Positions 7,918 through 14,187 of a DNA stretch of 26,469 nt are shown here, in pieces. The first letter of the stretch is position 1. Each line of letters opens with the position of its first letter. Source of the stretch: a virus. Under the pieces are notes generated by a model. It saw only the letters and a program-made list of their open reading frames with translations, did not search any database and was not told where the DNA came from. The stretch is taken from the IMG/VR virus record IMGVR_UViG_3300020222_000151, positions 1 through 26,469 of that record; one strand, 5' to 3'. Both the position numbers and the translations under genes were made by a program.

Positions 7918-8256
7918 TTATCCAGATAAATAATTTAAAACTTTTGGTAAAGGAGTAGGGATATATATTACATCGCCAACAGATACATGAGATTCGGTTG
8001 GCTTATTATTAAATTTTGCTATCACCCACCAAGTTTTAGCATCACCATAAAATTGGTCTGCTAATTTAAAGTAACTATCACCCATTTTCCATGTATAGGT
8101 TATGATTTCAAATTTATTTAATTCCTCTCCTTTAGGATATCTAAAGTTTGGAGATTCATATTGACGTATAAATTTTACATTTCTTTTACGAAATGTTTCT
8201 TTATACATTTCTAAATTATTTTGTAGTATTTCTCTATTCTTATAACGATTGGACAT
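7918..8256 (-). CDS. LysM-domain baseplate protein, gp53/tail protein X-like
   Basis: A 112-residue protein. Residues 51-101 form a LysM-type domain: YTWKMGDSYFKLADQFYGDA, then WWVIAKFN and GDVIYIPTP. The D-x-(L/F)-LA-FYGD-WW-IA-N-...-G-IYIP pattern is typical of small baseplate proteins such as T4 gp53 and P2 gpX, where LysM packs against the hub or wedge rather than against peptidoglycan. The N-terminal 30 residues are basic (SNRYKNREILQNN). It sits between two structural genes, as expected for a baseplate component. ATG 8256 has no obvious Shine-Dalgarno and lies 9 nt after the upstream stop, suggesting coupling. Confidence 0.75.
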   Translation of the reverse strand: MSNRYKNREILQNNLEMYKETFRKRNVKFIRQYESPNFRYPKGEELNKFEIITYTWKMGDSYFKLADQFYGDAKTWWVIAKFNNKPTESHVSVGDVIYIPTPLPKVLNYLSG

Positions 8257-8265
8257 AATATATTT

Positions 8266-9222
8266 TTAATTATTAAATACTGCTAATTCCGTAATAGCTG
8301 GCGAGTTGGGTGTTGTAGTAAATCCAACCGAACCACCATTCCGATTTATTGGTATGCCGATAAGTTGTCCATCGGAACTTTTATAGACTTTGTATACATT
8401 CGTTGTATTCACTAAAGTAAATCTTTCAGGTGGCTTGCCACCCATAGAAGTTGGACTAACTTGATATATTCTTCCTTGTGGCGCGGCATTAGGACCAGAT
8501 TCTAATAATCTAGAAGTATATAGTTGTATTTCGTTACTGGGAGTTGTAGCTTGTTGCGTAGCAGCTGATGTTGAACCAGAGGCAGGGGTAGTCGCACCAA
8601 CAAAAGTTCGCTTATCATATTTATGCGCAAAGGCATAACTAAATCCTTCCCCAACTTTTATTCTTGGTACGTGTTTATTTCCAATAACTTTAGTTCCCAA
8701 TGCATGCTCATGCAGCACATTAAAAGTAAAAGAAGCTTTAAGCAATTTTGGATATATTATACCACTATCAATAAAGTGTCCACTATTCATTTCTGGCTTA
8801 AAATCAAATCCGTTTAAATATCCTAATAATCCCTCGCCTGTTTGTACATTACAAATCAAATTAGACATTTCTATTCTGAATAGCGGTGGAGCAGAAATAT
8901 TGCTTGAGCCAGATAATCTTTCATCATACACAGGATATAAACCTTTAATAATTGTATCTAAATTAGATAAATTTTCTTTAGCGTTTATTATATCAGAATT
9001 TGGTATATCAAAAGCTAAATTAATAGTTCTAGATGTATTTTTGAAAGTAGCTATAGGATCCATCCTACCATAAATTTCTTGTGTTGTCCAATTACTTTTA
9101 AAAGAGTCGTTATAATCTGTCACGAACGCAGGAAAAGTTACAGTTTCATTTATACTAAATGAATATATTTTTATTTGATATTCAGTATTTTGATATAAAC
9201 TACTAAATCCATAATATGACAT
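8266..9222 (-). CDS. Baseplate / tail-end structural protein
   Basis: A 318-residue protein. The N-terminal 190 residues are beta-rich: FPAFVTDYNDSFKSNW (about 31-46), QEIYGRMDPIATFKNTSRT (48-66), LAFDIPN, then PPLFRIEMSNLICN and SFTFNVLHEHALG. The segment E-x-YGRMDP-...-R-I-L-F is the kind seen in phage proteins at the tube-baseplate junction. The last 120 residues are Ser/Thr/Gln/Pro-rich and look like a linker and small terminal domain. AAGGA precedes ATG 9222. It lies directly after the tape measure, where T4 places tube-cap/tube-initiator genes 48 and 54, so a role at the tube-baseplate interface is likely. No exact T4 counterpart can be named. Confidence 0.6.
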   Translation of the reverse strand: MSYYGFSSLYQNTEYQIKIYSFSINETVTFPAFVTDYNDSFKSNWTTQEIYGRMDPIATFKNTSRTINLAFDIPNSDIINAKENLSNLDTIIKGLYPVYDERLSGSSNISAPPLFRIEMSNLICNVQTGEGLLGYLNGFDFKPEMNSGHFIDSGIIYPKLLKASFTFNVLHEHALGTKVIGNKHVPRIKVGEGFSYAFAHKYDKRTFVGATTPASGSTSAATQQATTPSNEIQLYTSRLLESGPNAAPQGRIYQVSPTSMGGKPPERFTLVNTTNVYKVYKSSDGQLIGIPINRNGGSVGFTTTPNSPAITELAVFNN

Positions 9223-9236
9223 AATATCCTTAACCG

Positions 9237-11834
9237 TTATCCATTACCGTTAACTAATTTACCCAAATTTCCCGTTAAAGTGCCATTTAGCACTTGACCA
9301 TCTTTTAATACTAATTTAATGTCTATTGGTTCATTGTTAGTTTTTGGTGTTAGTATACCTTTTAATTCTTTTAATGCTACAGCGAGCGCATCTTTATCAG
9401 AATCTTTTGATTTTTCTTGTGCTACATAATATTCTCTTACAGCATCAACAAAGTCTTTAGCTGGTTTAATTTCTTCTTCTTTGATTGTTTTTGCGGTATA
9501 TAGAGTATCGTTTAACGCTCTTAAGGTAACATCCTTACCTTCAGGAATTGCTCTTAAAGCTAATCCTATGGTCAAAATAGCAGCTGCTGTTTGATTTGCT
9601 CCTTCTTTAATATCTTTTATTGCAGAAACTTTATCTGTGAAAGTAGTAAAAGCTTCTAATTTAGTAACATCTAGTGTTTGTAAGGAATTACCCAATGCTG
9701 CTATGGCTATTGACAAACCCATTATACCCAACACACCAGCACCAAAAAATATAAGACCCGGACCTGTAAGAAACGCTCCAAGTGCAAACATACCAATAGT
9801 TAATAAAGTTAAAACTCCTAACCCTTTCATCACTTGTTCAAAATCGATCCCAGTAAATTGTTTAAGAGCAAAAGCAAATACGATCATTGAAGCACCAACG
9901 GCAGCAGCTACTAATGTAAAAATTAAAGCTCCTTTTAAAACACCCGCAGTGTTACCAAAGGCGGCAAAACCTTGTGCCATACCTTCCATTGCCGATTTAA
10001 AAGAAAAACCAGCTTTTGGATCCATTTCTGGTATTTTAGGAACTACTGGAACTTCTGGGGTTTTTCCTTTAAAAAACGCATTAACGCCAGATAAGAAGCC
10101 ACCACCTTCTGGAGCCTTCATTGCAGCTGTCATCGCCTTTATTCTTGCAGGCATGGACGCGATAAAACCATACATGCTTTTTAGTGGAGACAATAGAGAA
10201 GTTATATTGCCACCAAAAAACTTAATTCCTAACCCAACGCCAATTAAAGTTCCACCAAACCCAAATGCTTTATCATTTAACCAAGTAATCCATTCAACTA
10301 ATGTTTCTATAGTAGAAACTAATGGTTTGATGATAACTAAAAATCCATTAAAGATTTCATTCATTTTTTTCTGCGTGGTTACTGCTTCCTTTTGAACAGC
10401 TTCTAATTTTTCTTGAGTTGCTGCCTGTTTTTCCATATCGGCATTTAAATCAGAAGTAGAAGAACCAAATAGTTTACTTGCTTCATTTAAATCGCTTATT
10501 CCCAAAGAAGCAGCAATAGCTTTTTTCTCATATTTATCAAGAGAATCAAAATTCTTTCCACTCATATCAAATGAACGTTTTAATATTTCTATGCGCTCAC
10601 TTTCTGTGGCATTTAACATTTCTACTGAATTTAAATAATCACCGCCTAATATAGCGTTTAATCTGCCTGCTGCACGGGCACCGCCTTCAAATGTATCAAA
10701 GGTATCACCGACTATGCCCATTAAGGTATTCATTTCCATACCAAGCGATTTAGCTTGTTTTTGTAATTGTATAAATACTTCTACGCCTTGCTTGCCGAAA
10801 GCAGCCATTTTAGGTGTTGCAGCAGCAAATTCTTGTGCCATTTTTTGCGGTGGCACACCCATTCCTATAGCTGCACGGGCAAGATATTCATTTGTTGTCC
10901 GTGCTTCATCGGCGGTCATGCGCATACCCTTGGTCAAATCATTTATGATTTTTCCAGTAGTGCTGGCGCTAACGCCTAATAGTTCCATTTTTGCAGCAGA
11001 TTCGGCTAAATCCTTTTGAACGTTTTTATTTAAATTAGAAAAGCCGCTCATTGAGACAAATAATTCACCAGCAGCTTTATTTAATTCTTCAAATCCAATA
11101 CCAAATTGGCTTAAACCCATGCCAAAATTAAAAGTACGATCTGCTATCTGACCGGTTGTTTTAGCAAATTGTGCATTACCTTCATTAACCTTTGAAAGTA
11201 ACTCAGCGGCGTTATCAACAAATTTTTGAAACAATGCGGATGTTAAACTGACGCCTCTTTTATAGTTACGCCATACATCATCTAGAGCAAACATTCTTGA
11301 TGTTTGTATTTCAATAGAATTTATAATTTCTTTATGTATTCTTTGCTCTTGTCCTAGAACCTCAACACGTTTATCGGAAATTTCTAGATTTCTTTGTGAA
11401 GCGGCTATTTGTTCTTTAATTATAGGTATTTCCGCTTTAGCGGCATTTAATTGATTTTGTTGCTCTTTGGTTAAAATACCATTATTGTTTTTTTGTTGTT
11501 CTTCAAGAGTTTTTATTTTTTGATTTATCAATAATAAATCATTTTGTTTTTTTATTAAATCATCAGTAAATTTTTTTCTTTCATCGGCAATTTTTTTTGC
11601 GTCTTCAGATATTCTTGCATTTTTACTGTTTTCTAATTCAGCTAATCTATTTGTTTCTCTTATTAAATCATTGCCCTTTTGTCTTTCTTCATTTTGTTTT
11701 ATTAAAATTTTTACTAGATCAGAAGAAGAAGTTTCAACTAATTTCATAAAATCGTCTAGTTCTTTAACTGACGTGCCAGATTGCTTCAGCAATTCTCTTA
11801 ATTCTTCTAATTGTTCTTTAGTAGGAACAGCCAT
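9237..11834 (-). CDS. Tape measure protein (gp29 functional equivalent)
   Basis: An 865-residue protein that sets tail length inside the tube. Residues 1-190 are almost wholly charged coiled coil (KEQLEELRELLKQSG, KIKTLEEQQKNNNG, LEVLGQEQRIHKE-type heptads). Residues 200-480 hold Gly/Ala-rich helical repeats (GVSASTTGKIINDLTKG, GGARAAGRLNAILGG) as in phage tape measures. Residues 530-720 contain several long hydrophobic helices (ALIFTLVAAAVGASMIVFAF, LTLLTIGMFALGAFL, IMGLSIAIAAL), probable membrane-active segments. It follows the gp26/small-chaperone pair and a terminator. The plain ATG 11834 has a weak GGA-type Shine-Dalgarno. The 252-aa frame antisense to this gene is a compositional shadow. 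Confidence 0.85.
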   Translation of the reverse strand: MAVPTKEQLEELRELLKQSGTSVKELDDFMKLVETSSSDLVKILIKQNEERQKGNDLIRETNRLAELENSKNARISEDAKKIADERKKFTDDLIKKQNDLLLINQKIKTLEEQQKNNNGILTKEQQNQLNAAKAEIPIIKEQIAASQRNLEISDKRVEVLGQEQRIHKEIINSIEIQTSRMFALDDVWRNYKRGVSLTSALFQKFVDNAAELLSKVNEGNAQFAKTTGQIADRTFNFGMGLSQFGIGFEELNKAAGELFVSMSGFSNLNKNVQKDLAESAAKMELLGVSASTTGKIINDLTKGMRMTADEARTTNEYLARAAIGMGVPPQKMAQEFAAATPKMAAFGKQGVEVFIQLQKQAKSLGMEMNTLMGIVGDTFDTFEGGARAAGRLNAILGGDYLNSVEMLNATESERIEILKRSFDMSGKNFDSLDKYEKKAIAASLGISDLNEASKLFGSSTSDLNADMEKQAATQEKLEAVQKEAVTTQKKMNEIFNGFLVIIKPLVSTIETLVEWITWLNDKAFGFGGTLIGVGLGIKFFGGNITSLLSPLKSMYGFIASMPARIKAMTAAMKAPEGGGFLSGVNAFFKGKTPEVPVVPKIPEMDPKAGFSFKSAMEGMAQGFAAFGNTAGVLKGALIFTLVAAAVGASMIVFAFALKQFTGIDFEQVMKGLGVLTLLTIGMFALGAFLTGPGLIFFGAGVLGIMGLSIAIAALGNSLQTLDVTKLEAFTTFTDKVSAIKDIKEGANQTAAAILTIGLALRAIPEGKDVTLRALNDTLYTAKTIKEEEIKPAKDFVDAVREYYVAQEKSKDSDKDALAVALKELKGILTPKTNNEPIDIKLVLKDGQVLNGTLTGNLGKLVNGNG

Positions 11835-11879
11835 AATATTTATCCATTAAAAACTACACAAAATAATTAGACAATAAAT

Positions 11880-11910
11880 AAAAATTGAGCGGATAATTAA
11901 ATCCGCTCAA
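11880..11910 (-). terminator. Intrinsic terminator between the tail chaperone frame and the tape measure
   Basis: A perfect 10-bp stem (11885-11894 with 11901-11910, arm TTGAGCGGAT) has a 6-nt loop. On the minus strand it is followed at once by TTTTTATTTATT. It lies 2 nt after the stop of the 78-codon frame. It should separate expression of gp26 and its overlapping frame from that of the tape measure. Confidence 0.8.
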
Positions 11911-11912
11911 GA

Positions 11913-12149
11913 TTATTTACGACTTGCCTTTTTTATTGCATCATTTTCTTCTTTTAGTTGATCTATTAGCTTTTTAACAAACCATTGTCGCAAACCAATT
12001 GGCAAATTGTAGCTTTCAAAAAGACTGAATCCGCCATAATATTTCAAATAAAAGAATTGTTCATATATATTTTCTTGGTATTCGCTATTTAACCCAAAAA
12101 AAGTCTGCGGACAGCGGCACCTCCATCTCCGCTTCATATGAACAAGCAC
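11913..12149 (-). CDS. Small tail-assembly frame overlapping gp26; probable frameshift extension
   Basis: A 78-codon frame in the +1 frame relative to gp26. Its plausible protein begins after the overlap: NSEYQENIYEQFFYLKYYGG, FSLFESYNLPIGLRQWFVKK, then a helical charged tail. The first 18 residues (RRWRCRCPQ and so on) are simply gp26 read in the wrong frame. GTG 12149 and ATG 12137 have no Shine-Dalgarno, and no start codon occurs after the gp26 stop. The two frames meet at a T7 run (12096-12102) just before the gp26 stop at 12085-12087. A +1 or -2 shift there would append 60 residues to gp26. Its position before the tape measure is that of tail-assembly chaperones (lambda G/GT, Mu) and of T4 gene 51. 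The coding frame is convincing; how it is translated is inferred. Confidence 0.7.
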   Translation of the reverse strand: MLVHMKRRWRCRCPQTFFGLNSEYQENIYEQFFYLKYYGGFSLFESYNLPIGLRQWFVKKLIDQLKEENDAIKKASRK

Positions 12150-12957
12150 TACAAGTAAACGTTTTCTTTAGATCTACTGCTTTTACTGTATTTTGATATT
12201 GTTTACGTAAAAACCTTGAGTCAGCTGCTGGAAGCAAACTAACTACTCTAGTAAGAGTATCTTTATCTGTATTGCCTTGTATGGAAACAATCATACAGCG
12301 TAATTGCTCTAACAGCGTAGAATCGCCGCTATTGCCCTTCTTTTTGCTTTCTGATACACGCAGCAACTCTTTCTCGTCCATACCATTTAAAGCCCTGCAA
12401 ATCACCGTGTACTTCGTTACAGGCAGTGTTACGACGAATAAACCGTTATCATCAACTTGCAATGAGCTTTCTTCGCTTTCTAGTTGCTCAAGCCTTTCTA
12501 ATAAATTAAAAGTGCTTTTAACTTTTTCATTACATGATGGACAGGTAACAGTTGTATTATAATCCGCTCCATAAGCTGAAATGCGTGAAGCAACTATGAT
12601 TGCATTTCTATCCTCTACAGTTAATGTGTCAGTATTGATATTCTTATCCAATACTAGAGATTGTATAAGTTTATCTAATGCAACACCTTTTTTAAGTAGA
12701 TTACGAGAAGTAAGAATATCTTCTTCTTTAGCGGTCATTTGTTTGATTTCAATGCTGTCTTTTTTATGTAATGGGTGATGTGGTGGATAAAATAATCCTT
12801 TGGATGGCAAAGCAACAAATTCTGTTGGTACCATGAAATCTAACTGTGTTGCTTGCAGTGGATTATTTTGTTGTAAAGGTTGGGTTGCTAATTGTTGAGT
12901 TGGTAGTCCGTCTTGACGATTTAAGTTTGCCCCTAAACGATCTTCGTTATTGCGCAT
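12085..12957 (-). CDS. 26: gp26-like baseplate hub assembly / tail chaperone protein
   Basis: A 290-residue protein. An N-terminal Gln/Asn-rich tail (1-38) leads into FMVPTEFVALPSKGLFYPPHHPL (41-63), the LPS-G-Y-P motif that opens T4-type gp26-like hub proteins. Next come IEIKQMTAKEEDILTSRNLLKKG (69-91) and a helical domain. Two CxxC pairs, C139-PS-C142 and C269-SA-C272, probably make one zinc ribbon. The frame ends ADFFWVK, and its last codons carry a T7 slippery run over another open frame. It lies after the tube genes and before the tape measure. In T4, gp26 is needed for hub assembly and is adjacent to gene 51. A candidate late-promoter box WTTAAATA and an AAGTA-C-TACTT palindrome lie 22-39 nt upstream of ATG 12957. 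Confidence 0.75.
   Translation of the reverse strand: MRNNEDRLGANLNRQDGLPTQQLATQPLQQNNPLQATQLDFMVPTEFVALPSKGLFYPPHHPLHKKDSIEIKQMTAKEEDILTSRNLLKKGVALDKLIQSLVLDKNINTDTLTVEDRNAIIVASRISAYGADYNTTVTCPSCNEKVKSTFNLLERLEQLESEESSLQVDDNGLFVVTLPVTKYTVICRALNGMDEKELLRVSESKKKGNSGDSTLLEQLRCMIVSIQGNTDKDTLTRVVSLLPAADSRFLRKQYQNTVKAVDLKKTFTCSACSYEAEMEVPLSADFFWVK
12096..12102 (-). other. T7 slippery run, candidate programmed frameshift site
   Basis: On the minus strand the gp26 frame reads GAC TTT TTT TGG GTT AAA TAG. Skipping one T, or slipping back two, gives TTT GGG TTA AAT AGC and enters the 78-codon frame. A GGAGG sequence lies 17 nt upstream of the run and could act as an internal stimulator. Mu uses a -2 shift at the same place in its tail operon (established). 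The site here is inferred from sequence only. Confidence 0.55.
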
Positions 12958-12978
12958 TTTTTACCTAGCTTTCTTTAA

Positions 12979-12996
12979 AAGTACTACTTATTTAAT
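12979..12996 (-). promoter_or_regulatory. Candidate late promoter/operator upstream of gp26
   Basis: On the minus strand ATTAAATA (12996-12989) resembles the T4 late box TATAAATA. It is followed at once by the palindrome AAGTA-G-TACTT (12989-12979). The same arrangement occurs before the scaffold gene (23833-23856). The box overlaps the last codons of the second tube gene. Only two well-matched copies were found. Confidence 0.35.
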
Positions 12997-13548
12997 TTTC
13001 TTGTTTCTATCGATATCAAATTTTAATTCTGCAAAATCATAATTTATTGTTGCGTCTATGGTAACTATATCTTCACTTGCATAAGATAGATTACCATATT
13101 TTATATTTGATATTAAAGGATTATATAATAACCATTTTTCTATTTCAGCACCACCAGTGTTTATTTGTATAATTTCAATATTTTCTATATTAGTAATCAT
13201 ATCTATTTTATTAATATTATTTTCTTGAGTTAAATTTGGTAAATAATAACCACTTCTGTTTGCCAATACATGAAATATTCTAGAGGCATCTTCGCTATAT
13301 TTTTGCCCAACCACAGAGGCAACTTTAATATTGATTGGCTTCCACTTAACAAGGCCGGGATACTTAAAATAATGATTTAAAAGTAAATGTTCTGATGTAG
13401 TGATTTCCATTTCTGGCTTACCACATTCCATCAGAGCATATCTTAATTTATCTAAATTACTTTCTAATTTATTATCGCCAAACTGTAAATACCAACGATA
13501 TTGGCGTAATGGTTCAGGAGTGTTATTTATGTCAGACCAAAACGCCAT
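12988..13548 (-). CDS. Tail tube protein paralogue (gp19-like, second copy)
   Basis: A 186-residue protein. It starts MAFWSDINN and has EPLRQYRWYLQFGDN, then KPEMEITTSEHLLLNHYFKYPGLVKWKPINIKV (about 43-76), matching the adjacent tube protein at the same positions (MAFWS, EPLRQYRW, LNH-F-YPG---W--IN). The segment EIIQINTGGAEIEKWLLYNPLISNIKYGNL (about 124-153) is the gp19 pattern (I-QL--G---E-W-L-NP-----FG-L), followed by a YASEDIVTI strand. ATG 13548 has no Shine-Dalgarno and follows the first copy by 12 nt, so it is probably translated less. In T4, gp54, the tube initiator, is a tube-like protein made in few copies. This copy could be such an initiator or a minor tube component. Confidence 0.8.
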   Translation of the reverse strand: MAFWSDINNTPEPLRQYRWYLQFGDNKLESNLDKLRYALMECGKPEMEITTSEHLLLNHYFKYPGLVKWKPINIKVASVVGQKYSEDASRIFHVLANRSGYYLPNLTQENNINKIDMITNIENIEIIQINTGGAEIEKWLLYNPLISNIKYGNLSYASEDIVTIDATINYDFAELKFDIDRNKKIK

Positions 13549-13560
13549 ATAGTATTAGTA

Positions 13561-14145
13561 TTATGGAACGCCGAGATTATTAATATTTCTTACGCTATCA
13601 TCCCGATCGTTGACATCCATTAACTTTGCCCAATCATATCTTACAGTAGTAGTAATTTCTACTATTTCTTCACTAGAATAATCTAAACTGCCGAATTGTA
13701 CGCTAGTAAAAAATGGATTAGCTAATCTCCAACGTTCTAAAATTTGACCATCCGGGTTTAATTGTATAATATCAATTGAAGAACCGAGCATATTGCTAAA
13801 TTTTCTTTTTCCTATGCTAGAGACATTATCAAAACCGGTTACATTTGTTGGTACCCCATACCCAGCTCCTAAAAAAACATTATTAACTAAATTTGTGGCA
13901 TTTGGTGTTGTAATCGCTGCAAAAGTCATATTAATCGCTTCCCACTCAAGACGACCGGGATAATAAAAGAAATGATTAAGATATTTGTGCGTTATTTCAC
14001 CAACTTTGGCTTTTGGTTTATCAACTTTTTTTAATGCATATATAAGACTGTCCATAGAGCCGTTGGTAACTTCGGTGGCACCAAAATTTATTATCCAACG
14101 ATATTGTCTTAATGGTTCTGATTCTTGTTTGCTCCAAAATGCCAT
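13561..14145 (-). CDS. 19: Tail tube protein gp19
   Basis: A 194-residue protein, the size of T4 gp19 (163 aa) plus short insertions. Its order fits tube proteins: EPLRQYRWIINFGA (about 9-22), KPKAKVGEITHKYLNHFFYYPGRLEWEAINMTF (about 43-75), IDIIQLNPDGQILERWRLANPFFTSVQFGSLDYSSEEIVEITTTVRYDWA (about 124-173). It lies directly after the sheath gene, as in T4. TAGGAG stands 8 nt before ATG 14145, a strong initiation site that fits a protein needed in about 140 copies per tail. The tube polymerises as stacked hexamers inside the sheath and around the tape measure. The neighbouring copy at 12988-13548 is its paralogue. Confidence 0.88.
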   Translation of the reverse strand: MAFWSKQESEPLRQYRWIINFGATEVTNGSMDSLIYALKKVDKPKAKVGEITHKYLNHFFYYPGRLEWEAINMTFAAITTPNATNLVNNVFLGAGYGVPTNVTGFDNVSSIGKRKFSNMLGSSIDIIQLNPDGQILERWRLANPFFTSVQFGSLDYSSEEIVEITTTVRYDWAKLMDVNDRDDSVRNINNLGVP

Positions 14146-14187
14146 TTTTTTATTCTCCTAAAATTAAATTCCTATAATATATATAGT

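Noticed and set aside
9637-10395. A 252-codon open frame on the plus strand opposite the tape measure
   Set aside because: It lies wholly antisense to a clear tape measure gene. Its Pro/Ala/Asn/Ile-rich low-complexity product mirrors the Gly/Ala/Leu-rich coding strand, and no Shine-Dalgarno is seen.
12137-12149. GTG 12149 or ATG 12137 as an ordinary start for the 78-codon frame
   Set aside because: Neither has a Shine-Dalgarno. The residues they add are gp26 codons in the wrong frame and look non-protein-like, so frameshifting explains the arrangement better.
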